The notes beneath the pieces are model-generated. The model did not search any database, was not told the DNA's origin, and worked only from the letters and a program-made list of their open reading frames with translations. A program made the translations under genes and the position numbers. Positions 1 to 8,113 of a DNA stretch of 64,000 nucleotides are shown here, piece by piece. The stretch is from NCBI GenBank assembly GCA_001602435.1, contig CP012156.1, forward strand, positions 1,322,001-1,386,000. Direction: 5' to 3'. The DNA comes from Hyphomonadaceae bacterium UKL13-1. Lineage in GTDB: Bacteria > Pseudomonadota > Alphaproteobacteria > Caulobacterales > Aquidulcibacteraceae. The number at the start of each line of letters is the position of its first letter. Position 1 is the stretch's first letter.

Positions 1-2
1 GC

Positions 3-824
3 GGCCTGCCCACAGGCAATATGGGCACTTTTATCCCCCAGACGGCACCCAATGGCTCGGCCCCCGGTAATTTCGCGCAATTGGCCAGTGCCTATCGCGC
101 CAAGCACACGGTTTCTCGCGAAGACCTTAAGCGCGCCATCGCCCATGTGTCCGTCAAGAGCCACGCCAATGGGTCGAAGAATCCGAAGGCGCATTTGCGC
201 AATGTGGTGACCGAAGAACAAGTCATGGCTGCCCCAATGATCGCAGAGCCTTTGGGCCTGTTTGATTGCTGTGGCGTGTCGGATGGTGCTGCGGCTGCCA
301 TCGTCACGACGCCCGAAATTGCCCGCGCTTTGGGCAAGAAGGACTTGGTCTATGTGAAAGCCCTACAGCTTTCGGTCTCTAACGGGATGGAGAGCCAGCA
401 TAATTCGTGGGATGGCTCTTACTTCCATACTGCCCGCATCGCCGCGAAAAAGGCCTATCTTGAGGCCGGCATTGAGCGGCCGCGTGACCAGATTTCGATG
501 ATTGAGGTCCATGATTGCTTCTCTGTGACGGAGCTTGTGACCATGGAAGACTTGTTCATCTCGCCTGAAGGCCAAGGCTGGAAGGACGTCATGAACGGCT
601 TTTATGATGCCGATGGCCAAGTGCCCTGCCAGATTGACGGCGGGCTGAAATGCTTTGGCCATCCGATTGGAGCCTCGGGTCTGCGGATGCTTTATGAAAT
701 GTATTTGCAATTGCAGGGTCGGGCGGGTGATCGCCAATTGTCGAACCCCAGTTTAGGGCTGACGCACAATCTGGGTGGAGCGCCTGCAAGTAATGTCTGT
801 TCTGTCGCGATTATTGGCCTTTAA
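3..824 (+). CDS. Thiolase family protein (acetyl-CoA acetyltransferase / SCP-x type), 5' truncated
   Basis: The frame is open to the window edge, so the N-terminal half with the first catalytic cysteine is missing. What remains is a thiolase C-terminal domain: a VHDCFSVTE segment near residue 175 of the visible part, GGLKCFGHPIGASG (the conserved GHP histidine region) and a closing NLGGAPASNVCSV segment that carries the second cysteine. The HDCF and GHPIGASG spellings resemble the SCP-x/lipid-transfer thiolases more than FadA or PhaA. Such enzymes cleave 3-ketoacyl-CoA with CoA, or condense acetyl-CoA units, in the cytoplasm. Substrate cannot be read from the sequence. The next gene, a glutathione transferase, is 250 bp away. 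Confidence 0.88.
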   Translation, partial: GLPTGNMGTFIPQTAPNGSAPGNFAQLASAYRAKHTVSREDLKRAIAHVSVKSHANGSKNPKAHLRNVVTEEQVMAAPMIAEPLGLFDCCGVSDGAAAAIVTTPEIARALGKKDLVYVKALQLSVSNGMESQHNSWDGSYFHTARIAAKKAYLEAGIERPRDQISMIEVHDCFSVTELVTMEDLFISPEGQGWKDVMNGFYDADGQVPCQIDGGLKCFGHPIGASGLRMLYEMYLQLQGRAGDRQLSNPSLGLTHNLGGAPASNVCSVAIIGL

Positions 825-888
825 GGCGACTGCGCCTTTGAACTTGCTATTCATTGCGCGCAAAGACCGTCATCTGACAACAATGGCT

Positions 889-910
889 AGTCAATTCTTG
901 TGAATTGACT
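889..910. repeat. Perfect inverted repeat between thiolase and GST genes
   Basis: AGTCAATTC and its exact complement are separated by the four bases TTGT. There is no T-run after it, so it fits an operator or mRNA stem better than an intrinsic terminator. A smaller stem (AAGGCG/CGCCTT, 823-838) lies over the thiolase stop codon. Function is inferred only. Confidence 0.4.
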
Positions 911-1076
911 GCACAGATTGGGCTTTGGGCTGTCAAAGTTGTTGGCCAGACGCGCATGTGGCGCTACCTATCCTCTCAAGAATGGCGCGCTGCGCGAGTC
1001 GAAATTGATTGATAAGTATCTGTCCCATCGGCAGCCAAAGCACGCGATTTGTTATAAGAACTAGGGAGCTTGAGTG

Positions 1077-1721
1077 ATGAAATTATATGGAAGTGACCTT
1101 TCCCCGTTTGTGCAGCGCGTGAAGATGCAGATTGCCGCTAAGGGTTTGGAAGTCGAGTATTTGCCACCCCCAGGCGGCGGTATGAAAAGCGAAGAGTTTC
1201 TGGCTATCAATCCAATCGGGAAAATCCCTTGCTTGGTAACGGACTCGGGCATGTCCTTGCCGGAGTCGGAAGTCATTCTCGAATATCTCGAAGATGCATT
1301 CCCGAAGCCAGCTTTGCGTCCTCGCAAGCCTGAAGAGCGTGCGCAAGTGCGCCTCATCTCGCGCGTGAATGACATCTATGTCGGCCCGGCGATGGGCAAG
1401 ATTTTTGGTCTGATGGGCCCTGGCAAAGATCCTGAAGCCATCAAAGCCGCGATTGCGGACGTCAATACCGCTTTGGGTCATCTCGAACATGTGCTGACGA
1501 GCAAGAAGCATGCGGCTGGCAATAAGTTCAGCTTGGCAGATTGCACCATCACCCCAAGCCTGTTCTTCGTGGTCAAGATCCTGCCGGTTATGGGCGTGAA
1601 AGCACCTTTGAAGAATTTCAAGAAGATCGCCAAATATTGGAAGACCCGCGAGAAAGACGCAGTGACCGTGAAGGCAATCGAAGAGATGACGGCAGAAATG
1701 AAGGCCCGCTTCGGGATGTAA
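1077..1721 (+). CDS. Glutathione S-transferase family protein
   Basis: This 214-residue protein has the two-domain GST layout. The N-terminal thioredoxin-like domain begins with KLYGSDLSPFVQRV, where the SPF serine sits at the usual catalytic position, and contains NPIGKIPCL (cis-proline of the glutathione site) and LPESEVILEYLED (the ES pair that binds the gamma-glutamyl group). The C-terminal helical domain includes FSLADCTITP, the N-capping-box region with its aspartate. The ATG at 1077 is preferred over GTG at 1074 because AGGGAG lies about eight bases upstream. GSTs conjugate glutathione to electrophiles or act as thiol transferases in the cytosol; the substrate is unknown. The gene is monocistronic and ends at a strong terminator. 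Confidence 0.9.
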   Translation: MKLYGSDLSPFVQRVKMQIAAKGLEVEYLPPPGGGMKSEEFLAINPIGKIPCLVTDSGMSLPESEVILEYLEDAFPKPALRPRKPEERAQVRLISRVNDIYVGPAMGKIFGLMGPGKDPEAIKAAIADVNTALGHLEHVLTSKKHAAGNKFSLADCTITPSLFFVVKILPVMGVKAPLKNFKKIAKYWKTREKDAVTVKAIEEMTAEMKARFGM

Positions 1722-1747
1722 TTTCTACCAAATCAAGTCGTCAAAAG

Positions 1748-1781
1748 GCCCGTCGGACTGAGAGGTTCGACGGGCTTTTTT
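1748..1781. terminator. Bidirectional intrinsic terminator
   Basis: The stem GCCCGTCG / CGACGGGC (1748-1755, 1768-1775) is followed by six Ts on the plus strand and flanked by AAAA on its other side, giving a T-run on the minus strand too. It sits between the convergent GST and DUF3089 genes and can serve both. Confidence 0.85.
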
Positions 1782-1789
1782 GTATGGCC

Positions 1790-2890
1790 CTATTTCAGCG
1801 CATTAACCCGGGCTTGAACATCGGCGCTGAGCGCAGCGTAAAACAGATTATAGCCGGTTATCTTGTAAAACGTGCCCAGCTCAAACCGCGCCCGTGACAA
1901 GGCCGCCGGACGGTTCACCTCTACCCACAAGAGATCATCCCGACACATAGCCCCGGTCTCTCCGGGTAGCAGGGCCGGTTCTGTGCCGCGTTCCAGGCCG
2001 CTGGCGGCAGCAGAGCCCCGATTGGTGCTGGGGGCGGCATTGAGTAGCGGCGCGGCACCCGTCAGTGGGTTCACGCAGGCAAAACGCGCGCCACCGATAG
2101 CGCGATAGCCCTTGTCTGCTGTCCAGATGGTCGAGCGCTCCCTCAAGATGCGCGCGCCGCGTTGATCGCCGCCATCAAGGCTTGTGTAACTGACAAAACA
2201 GCGAGTCTGCTTGGCGCTCTGGCAGGGCTTGGGAAAGCTCGGCACTGCACTGGGGCCTTCAAACAGGGCCGTGGGCACAGGCTGATCGATCACATAAGTG
2301 GCGGCCAACATCGGCCCCAGGTCGCCCTTTTCTTGTAAAAGGCGCAGGACATGCAGGCCACCTTGACCGAGTCCTACGAGGACAAAGGGGCGCTTAGGAT
2401 TGCGGGCTTGTTGAAACGTCTCAAAGGCGCGCGCCACATCTTCATAGGCGAGATTAAGCGCCTCGTGACTGTCATCGCGCTGCGACAACAGGGCAAACAA
2501 GACCGCTTGGCGATAGCGGGGAACCCAGAGCGGGCCACCGGCTGCAAAGGGCTCCGCATGATTGGGCAGCGCAATTGTTTCTAGCCGCGTGCGGGAAACA
2601 TTGTCGGCAATATCCATGTTCCAACCCGTATTGCCGCTCCAAGCGGTCGTCGGGTGCACGATGAAGATATCGGCTTTGCCGAGGCTGGCATTGGCCCCTT
2701 GCGGGCGGAAAGCCCAAGCGGCGGCATCACTATAGTCGGGGACGGGTGGTGGCTCATCGACTTGAAATGGCACGGCAGGCTGGATCAATTCGCGAAACAA
2801 ATTGTCGCGCATGAAATAGGCCGTTAGCCCCACCAAGAGGTTGAGGCTAATAATCCCGCCAATAATCCAGCGCTGCCAGTTCCGCTTCAT
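1790..2890 (-). CDS. DUF3089 (alpha/beta-hydrolase-fold) membrane-anchored protein lacking the nucleophile
   Basis: The 366-residue protein starts with a short basic stretch and one hydrophobic helix (about residues 8-27), so it is probably anchored with its body in the periplasm. The rest matches the DUF3089 family: DYSDAAAWAFRP near 52, ADIFIVHPTTAW near 73 and a tryptophan/asparagine pair after it. The family normally has a GHSQG-type nucleophile elbow; here the aligned segment is GLGQG (173-177), with glycine in place of the serine and leucine in place of the histidine. That suggests a catalytically dead or altered member. It is the last gene of a tightly overlapping operon (4-bp overlap with the gene upstream). 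The family has no firmly established substrate. Confidence 0.8.
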   Translation of the reverse strand: MKRNWQRWIIGGIISLNLLVGLTAYFMRDNLFRELIQPAVPFQVDEPPPVPDYSDAAAWAFRPQGANASLGKADIFIVHPTTAWSGNTGWNMDIADNVSRTRLETIALPNHAEPFAAGGPLWVPRYRQAVLFALLSQRDDSHEALNLAYEDVARAFETFQQARNPKRPFVLVGLGQGGLHVLRLLQEKGDLGPMLAATYVIDQPVPTALFEGPSAVPSFPKPCQSAKQTRCFVSYTSLDGGDQRGARILRERSTIWTADKGYRAIGGARFACVNPLTGAAPLLNAAPSTNRGSAAASGLERGTEPALLPGETGAMCRDDLLWVEVNRPAALSRARFELGTFYKITGYNLFYAALSADVQARVNALK

Positions 2891-3249
2891 GGCATCAGAC
2901 CGCTATAATTGGGCTGATCAATCGCTAATTGTGCAGAAGCAATCTCGCGCAGGGCGGCCAAAAGGGCAGGGTTGTCGCACGAAAGTTCACCCGATCGGAT
3001 GTGCGCGCAGACTTGTTTGGTCAGCGCTTCCAATAGGCTGGTTTGATCCTGCAATAAGTCCGCGTAAAGCGCTTGAGCTCGCGCGTCGGCTGCGGGTCTT
3101 TGGGCTATTTCTCGCTCGACCAAGGCCAAGGCATTGGCGGCGACCCGGGCATGAAAGGCGGCTTGGCCCGTGAGCTGAGGTGCCGCAACGTGGTTTAAAA
3201 ATCCGATGACGGACCCCAACAATTCTTCAGACGAGGGGGCTTCATGCAT
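2887..3249 (-). CDS. Small DUF6285-like protein of APH operon
   Basis: This 120-residue, mostly alpha-helical, soluble protein has no signal peptide. Its composition and position match the small DUF6285 proteins often found next to APH-like phosphotransferases and acyl-CoA dehydrogenases; I recognise this by context and general pattern, not by a decisive motif. It overlaps the kinase gene before it by 8 bp and the DUF3089 gene after it by 4 bp, so the three are very probably translationally coupled. The single pair of cysteines (near 81 and 91) does not form a recognisable metal site. The function is unknown; a partner or adaptor of the kinase is a reasonable guess. Confidence 0.6.
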   Translation of the reverse strand: MHEAPSSEELLGSVIGFLNHVAAPQLTGQAAFHARVAANALALVEREIAQRPAADARAQALYADLLQDQTSLLEALTKQVCAHIRSGELSCDNPALLAALREIASAQLAIDQPNYSGLMP

Positions 3250-4240
3250 GGGGGCGACCTTCGATCAGATTGAGCAAGTCGATTTCGGCTTCCGAAGCGC
3301 GCCTGCCAATCATGGCGCGTTCAATCGATGGGTCGGCTTTGGTGGCAAAGGCCTGATACATGATCAGGCACATAATGCCCCATTTGAAGCTGCCCAAGGC
3401 TTGAAACCACGTCAGGTCCTTGGGCTCAAATGAATGGCCCCCGGTGGACTGATACCCCGACAACAAGTCTTCCAGCGGGCCAAAGCCACCAACCCGGTTC
3501 TCCCGCACGCCAAAGCGCCAAGAGTTGACACAGATCCAGCCCAGATCCTCGCGCGGGTCGCCCTGATGGGCGAGTTCCCAATCGAGGACAGCAGCTAAGC
3601 CTTCGCCATTGACCATCAAATTGCCATTGCGAAAATCGCCATGCACGAGGGTTGTCGGCAAGGGTGCAGGGGCGTTCTGGCGCAACCAAGCCAGCGCCAA
3701 TTCAAAGACAGGCCGATCCATCTCAAAGCCACGATAAATCGCCTCATAGCGGTCCAATTGATCCAAGCCATGGCTGACGGGCAAGTCAGCTGGCAAGCTT
3801 TCGGCCGCGACGGCGTGGATTTTCGCTAAAGCCTCACCGCATTGAAACGCCAGTCGTGGGCGGGCACGGCTATATTCCGCGTCACGGAGGATTTTTCGGG
3901 CAATCGTCTGACCGTCAACATGGGCCATGATGAAGGCGTCGCCTAAGTCGTCATCTGGACGGCAGACATGGATAATCTCGGGGACGGGCGTCCCAGTTTG
4001 CGCGGCAGCGGCAATGATTTTGGCTTCCTTGACAAGGCCGATGGCCTCGCCCTTTGCTGCACTTTGGAAGGGCGCACGGCGCAGGATCAGGGCGCGCGGT
4101 GCTTGGCCATGCACCTGCAAGCTGAACCCCCAAGTCTCTTGGCTAGCCCCCCCAGACAGCCGCGTCATGTCGGCTACCTCAGCGCTTGGTCCAAAGCGGG
4201 CCTGCATCAAGCTTGTGAGGGGGGCAATCAAAGCAGTCAT
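3242..4240 (-). CDS. Phosphotransferase family protein (APH / ACAD10-11 N-terminal-like)
   Basis: The 332-residue protein has an aminoglycoside-phosphotransferase-type kinase fold. LVHGDFRNGNLMV (catalytic-loop HGDxxxxN) and AVLDWELAHQGDP (metal-binding aspartate) are clear, and the N-terminal half has LSGGASQETWGF followed by a lysine-poor nucleotide-binding lobe with LILRRAP. In bacteria this subfamily clusters with fatty-acid oxidation genes and is related to the kinase domain of ACAD10/11, which phosphorylates hydroxyacyl substrates; antibiotic resistance is not implied. It is first in a three-gene overlapping operon with the DUF6285-like and DUF3089 genes, and starts 54 bp after the iron transporter ATPase, so it may be read through from that operon. 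Confidence 0.85.
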   Translation of the reverse strand: MTALIAPLTSLMQARFGPSAEVADMTRLSGGASQETWGFSLQVHGQAPRALILRRAPFQSAAKGEAIGLVKEAKIIAAAAQTGTPVPEIIHVCRPDDDLGDAFIMAHVDGQTIARKILRDAEYSRARPRLAFQCGEALAKIHAVAAESLPADLPVSHGLDQLDRYEAIYRGFEMDRPVFELALAWLRQNAPAPLPTTLVHGDFRNGNLMVNGEGLAAVLDWELAHQGDPREDLGWICVNSWRFGVRENRVGGFGPLEDLLSGYQSTGGHSFEPKDLTWFQALGSFKWGIMCLIMYQAFATKADPSIERAMIGRRASEAEIDLLNLIEGRPHA

Positions 4241-4294
4241 CGGTCCACCTTGGGCAAGCTTGGCGGCTTTTTCAAGTGAGGTTCGTCGAAGGGG

Positions 4295-5326
4295 TTACGC
4301 CTTAAAGACAAACACATCTTCGCTCTGCAGGCTCAAAGCCACGCGTTGGCCTCTCTGCGGGGCGGTTTTAGCTTCAACCAAGGCGGTGACAAAGGCGCCT
4401 TCGCCCGTGATCGCCTGCAGTTTTAAGGTCAAAAAGCGACCTACACCGCGGCGATCCATCACCGCAAAATCCCCGGCTTCTGAAGCCGTCACGCGGGTTG
4501 TCTCAGGGCGGGAGCAGACCACGACTGGGCCATCAAAGGCGCTCGCAAAGGTGCCGAGGCGCGTTTTTACGTGGCCATTTTGGGCTTGGGCCTCCAAGCT
4601 CCATACCGCACCCAGCGCACGGGCCGCCTCTAGCGACTTAGGTGCGGAAAAGACATCACTGGGCAAGCCACTTTGCAGAATCCGGCCATGCTCGATAATG
4701 GCCACCTGATCGGCCACGGCGAGTGCTTCTTCGGTGTCATGGCTGACAATCAAAGCGGCAACGCCAGCCTCTGCCAAAGTCGCCAGCATGCTCGATTGCA
4801 GATCGGTGCGCAGATGTGGGTCAAGGCCGCTGAACGGCTCGTCCATCAGGATGGCGCGCGGGCTGGGTGCCAGCGCGCGGGCGAGGGCAACGCGCTGCTG
4901 TTCGCCACCGGAAAGCTCATGCGGGAAAGCGCCCCCTCGGTCGCCAAGGCCAACGCGCTCTAACCAAGACGCCGCCAAGACGCGCCGCTCTGGCTTGCCC
5001 ATATGGCCAAGTCCAAACGCGACATTGCCCAGAGCGGTCAGATGCGGGAAGAGGGCATAGTCCTGAAACACCATGCCTAAAGGGCGCTTTTCAGGTGGCA
5101 CCGTGGTGCGCTTGTCACTCACAAGCTTGCCGTCAGCATAGACTTCGCCCGCATCCAAGCTTTCAAGCCCTGCGAGGACGCGCAGAAGCGTGCTTTTGCC
5201 AGAGCCGGATTGGCCCAACAGTGCCAGCACTTTGCCAGCCTCCAAGCTCAGGCTCACATCATCCAGCGCCTTAACGGCACCAAAGGCGCGGCTCAAGTGG
5301 CGCGCTTCGAGGGCGAACTCACTCAT
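4295..5326 (-). CDS. fbpC: Iron(III) ABC transporter ATP-binding protein
   Basis: The 343-residue ABC ATPase has Walker A GQSGSGKST (38-46), the Q-loop in MVFQDYALFPH near 86-95, the signature LSGGEQQRVALARAL (138-152), Walker B AILMDEPFSGLDP (158-170) and the switch histidine in IVSHDTEEAL. The roughly 120-residue C-terminal extension is the TOBE-type regulatory region typical of FbpC/PotA-like ATPases. It energises the permease encoded just upstream, with which it overlaps by 4 bp. The substrate is inferred from the binding protein two genes upstream, which carries the tyrosine pair of ferric-binding proteins. It would act on the cytoplasmic face of the inner membrane. Confidence 0.9.
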   Translation of the reverse strand: MSEFALEARHLSRAFGAVKALDDVSLSLEAGKVLALLGQSGSGKSTLLRVLAGLESLDAGEVYADGKLVSDKRTTVPPEKRPLGMVFQDYALFPHLTALGNVAFGLGHMGKPERRVLAASWLERVGLGDRGGAFPHELSGGEQQRVALARALAPSPRAILMDEPFSGLDPHLRTDLQSSMLATLAEAGVAALIVSHDTEEALAVADQVAIIEHGRILQSGLPSDVFSAPKSLEAARALGAVWSLEAQAQNGHVKTRLGTFASAFDGPVVVCSRPETTRVTASEAGDFAVMDRRGVGRFLTLKLQAITGEGAFVTALVEAKTAPQRGQRVALSLQSEDVFVFKA

Positions 5327-6912
5327 GATTGGCCTGCCCGTGATTTAGAAAGACCGTGTGAAAACAATAAGGTCGGGATCAAAGCTACCAATACAATCGC
5401 AAGGGCGGGCCAAGCTGCTGCCCCTAAACGCTCATCGGCGGCATAGGCATGGGCGCGGACAGCCAAAGTATCGAGGCCGAAGGGGCGCAGAATGGTGGTT
5501 GCTGGCAATTCCTTGGCGATCTCGACCGCGACGATCAAGGCCGCCGCAAAGGCCGATGGAGCCGCCAAGGGCGCTTCTAGATTCAAAAAGCGCTTGATCC
5601 GGCTTGCCCCCAGTGTTTGTGCCGACTCCCGCATGGAACGGGTCGATTTTTCAAGGCCCGCACTTAAAGGTTCAAGGCCTGCTGCGGTAAAGCGCGCGGC
5701 ATAGGCATAGCAAAGCGCGATGATGGCTAATGGACCGCTCAAAGCAGCAACCATTTGTGAGCCACTCAAGGCTAAAGCTGCCAATATGCCTAAGGCCGTC
5801 ACGGCACCGGGTGTGGCATATCCTGCGAGACTAACAGCGCGGACAAAAGCGCTGGCTTGCGCGCTGCGCTGGCCGACAAAGGCGCTGAGGCCAGCCAAGA
5901 CCAAGGTGGCGCTGGCACCCAGTGCGCAGAGAAGCGCGGTGGCAGCCAGCGGCTTACTCAAGGCCCGCTCGGGCAACCCACTGGCGATGGCGAGGTTGGC
6001 AAGGTGCAGGACGGGAATGATCAAGCCCAAGGTCAAAATAGCAAAGCAAAAGCTTGTAATCTGCAGATGGACTAGGCCGGAAACCTTGGCCCGTTGTGGC
6101 GTGCGCCAACGGGTCGAGCCCCCTGATACCAAGCCCGCCCGTGACTTGCGCTCGAGCCAGACCAGAAACAGGACGCCAACCAAAAGCAGGCAGGCAATGC
6201 GCGCCGCAGCGGCCAAATCACCCATGGAAAACCACGCGCGAAGCACACCAATGGTCAGGGTCGAAACGCCTAAATGATCCGCGGCCCCATAATCGCCGGC
6301 AATCTCTAAGCCTGTCAGCGCGGCCCCTGCGGCAATCGCCGGTCGTGCCAGCGGGAGAGCGACGCTGAAAAAACGCTTCCAAGCCCCGGCCCCTAACAGG
6401 CGAGCGGCCTCTAGCGCACAGACCGATTGGGCCTCAAAGGCGCTGCGCGCGGCCAGATACACATAAGGATAGAGCGTGGTTACATAAACCAAGGTTGCGA
6501 TCCAAAACCCGCGCGCGCCAGTTAAATCGCCCCACGCATAGGCCGATACATAGGCGGGCATGGCTAAGGGCAGCGCCAACGCCCAACTCAGCGCGGTCCG
6601 TCCCCAGAATTGATAGGCGGTCACAAACCAAGCCGCGATGACGCCGAAGATGGTCGCGCCAAGGGTGGAAATCACCAAGAGCGACAGCGACGTCAGCGCC
6701 ATTTCGCCCAAAAGGACGCGGGCAATGTGATCAAAGCTTTCGCTCGGTCCAAAGGCCGCCAGCAGCGTGAACAGAACGGGGAGACCTGGAATCGCGACTA
6801 AAAGCGCGTAAAGCGCCCAAGCTTTAAGCGGCAGCCCAAGGGGTTTGGCAGAGCCAAGCCCTTCCCAGTCCCGCGTGGGGCTGGGTCTTGCGGCCGGATC
6901 CAATGTGGTCAC
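5323..6912 (-). CDS. fbpB: Iron(III) ABC transporter permease (two fused permease domains)
   Basis: The 529-residue polytopic protein has two consecutive permease modules, each with the EAA-loop that docks to the ATPase: EAARLLGAGAWKRFF in the first half and ESAQTLGASRIKRFL in the second. About twelve hydrophobic helices are visible. The fused-domain layout is usual for FbpB/SfuB-type ferric permeases. It starts with GTG overlapping the stop codon of fbpA (GTGA) and ends in a 4-bp overlap with fbpC, so the three proteins are made from one mRNA. It forms the channel through which periplasmic ferric ion delivered by FbpA is moved inward. Confidence 0.9.
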   Translation of the reverse strand: MTTLDPAARPSPTRDWEGLGSAKPLGLPLKAWALYALLVAIPGLPVLFTLLAAFGPSESFDHIARVLLGEMALTSLSLLVISTLGATIFGVIAAWFVTAYQFWGRTALSWALALPLAMPAYVSAYAWGDLTGARGFWIATLVYVTTLYPYVYLAARSAFEAQSVCALEAARLLGAGAWKRFFSVALPLARPAIAAGAALTGLEIAGDYGAADHLGVSTLTIGVLRAWFSMGDLAAAARIACLLLVGVLFLVWLERKSRAGLVSGGSTRWRTPQRAKVSGLVHLQITSFCFAILTLGLIIPVLHLANLAIASGLPERALSKPLAATALLCALGASATLVLAGLSAFVGQRSAQASAFVRAVSLAGYATPGAVTALGILAALALSGSQMVAALSGPLAIIALCYAYAARFTAAGLEPLSAGLEKSTRSMRESAQTLGASRIKRFLNLEAPLAAPSAFAAALIVAVEIAKELPATTILRPFGLDTLAVRAHAYAADERLGAAAWPALAIVLVALIPTLLFSHGLSKSRAGQS

Positions 6913-7982
6913 TTCCAGCCCGCGCGATCAAAGACCTTCTGGGCCTCAGGTTGATTGGTGCCCAAAGCAGCCATGGGGGTTTGGGCTTCTTTGAAGCCGG
7001 CCAAGGCCTTCAACTCACTATTGTCGTCCATGGCGCTTGGCAGGATGGGGAATTCATCATTGGCCTTGGCAAAGATCTTTTGTGCTTCAGGGCTTGCCAA
7101 GAATTCCAGGAAAGCGACCGCATTGGCTTTGTTGGGGGCATGAGCCGCAAGCGCGCCGCCTGAGATATTCACATGCGTGCCTGCACCGGCTTGATCGGGG
7201 AAGGAGAGGGCGATCTTGGCCGCAATCGCCTTTTCCACCGGGTCTTCAGAGCGTTGCAAGCGGACTGCGTAATAGTGGTTCACAATGGCGACTGCGCATT
7301 TGCCCTCTGCGATGGCCTTCAATTGATCGGTGTCGGCGCCTTCGGGTGGGCGGGCAAAGTTTGCCACAACGCCTTTGGCCCAGGCTTCAGCCTTGGGAAC
7401 GCCCCAATCCGCGATGAAAGAGGACATCAAGGAAAGATTATAGACATTGCTGGATGGGCGAACGCAGACTTTACCTTTCATGGCAGGCTCAGCCAATTGC
7501 GCATAAGTTGCTACTTGGTCGGCCTTCACCCGAACAGGGTCATAGGCGATGACACGCGCGCGCTTGGCAAAGCCAAACCAATCCTTCTTGGGTCCCTGCA
7601 TATTGGCTGGGACGGTCGCGTCTAACTTGGCCGATTGGACCGATTGGAACAGGCCAGCTGTTTCGGCGCGCCAAAAATTGCCAGCATCGACCAGCAAGAT
7701 GACATCTGCCGGGCTTTGTGTGCCCTCAGCCTTCAGACGCTCAAGCAGCAGGTCACCCTTCATCTCAATGCGATTGATCGCGATACCGGTGTTTTTCTCA
7801 AACAAGTCATAGAGTTGCTCGTCCGCATCATAATGGCGGGCCGAATAAATATTGACTTCGCCTTTCGAGCCAGCGGCAGGCTCTGGCGCACCACAACCCG
7901 CAAGGGTCAGCAAAATTGTGGATGCAACAGCAACCGAAACAAACAGGCGGGCACGGGAGTTTTTGAGAATGGTTCGCATCAT
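6909..7982 (-). CDS. fbpA: Iron(III) substrate-binding lipoprotein
   Basis: This protein of about 357 residues has an export signal ending in LTLAGC, a lipobox with the acylated cysteine near residue 30, so it is a lipoprotein facing the periplasm. The mature part begins VNIYSARHYDADEQLYDLF, typical of ferric-binding FbpA/AfuA-type proteins (SBP_bac families), and contains VNHYYAV near residues 234-240, where the adjacent tyrosines are the conserved iron ligands. ATG at 7982 is chosen; an in-frame TTG lies one codon upstream and another ATG one codon downstream. It is the first gene of fbpABC. Fur-type regulation is likely from family knowledge, but I did not identify a convincing Fur box in the 130 bp upstream. 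Confidence 0.88.
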   Translation of the reverse strand: MMRTILKNSRARLFVSVAVASTILLTLAGCGAPEPAAGSKGEVNIYSARHYDADEQLYDLFEKNTGIAINRIEMKGDLLLERLKAEGTQSPADVILLVDAGNFWRAETAGLFQSVQSAKLDATVPANMQGPKKDWFGFAKRARVIAYDPVRVKADQVATYAQLAEPAMKGKVCVRPSSNVYNLSLMSSFIADWGVPKAEAWAKGVVANFARPPEGADTDQLKAIAEGKCAVAIVNHYYAVRLQRSEDPVEKAIAAKIALSFPDQAGAGTHVNISGGALAAHAPNKANAVAFLEFLASPEAQKIFAKANDEFPILPSAMDDNSELKALAGFKEAQTPMAALGTNQPEAQKVFDRAGWK

Positions 7983-8066
7983 CAACTGGTATTGTCACAG
8001 CCGCAGGCATCCTGCAAGCCAAACTCACACTCAAAACCCGTATGTATGCGCGGCACAAAGTCGCGG

Positions 8067-8096
8067 CTTGGCTTTGGGCGCAATGCCAAAGCCAAG
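8067..8096. repeat. Stem-loop between rhlE-like and fbpA genes
   Basis: CTTGGCTTTGG and its exact complement (8067-8077, 8086-8096) are separated by eight bases. It lies downstream of the helicase stop codon and upstream of fbpA. No T-run follows on the minus strand, so termination would be inefficient; it may instead be an mRNA-stabilising or attenuating stem. Confidence 0.45.
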
Positions 8097-8113
8097 TCTA
8101 TGACTTCAAGTGT

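Noticed and set aside
3242-4240. Aminoglycoside resistance kinase
   Set aside because: The APH fold is shared by many metabolic kinases; the operon context and lack of resistance-specific features do not support antibiotic resistance.
3927-4709. 260-residue open frame antisense to the APH-like kinase and fbpC
   Set aside because: It spans parts of two real genes with family motifs and has no domain of its own.
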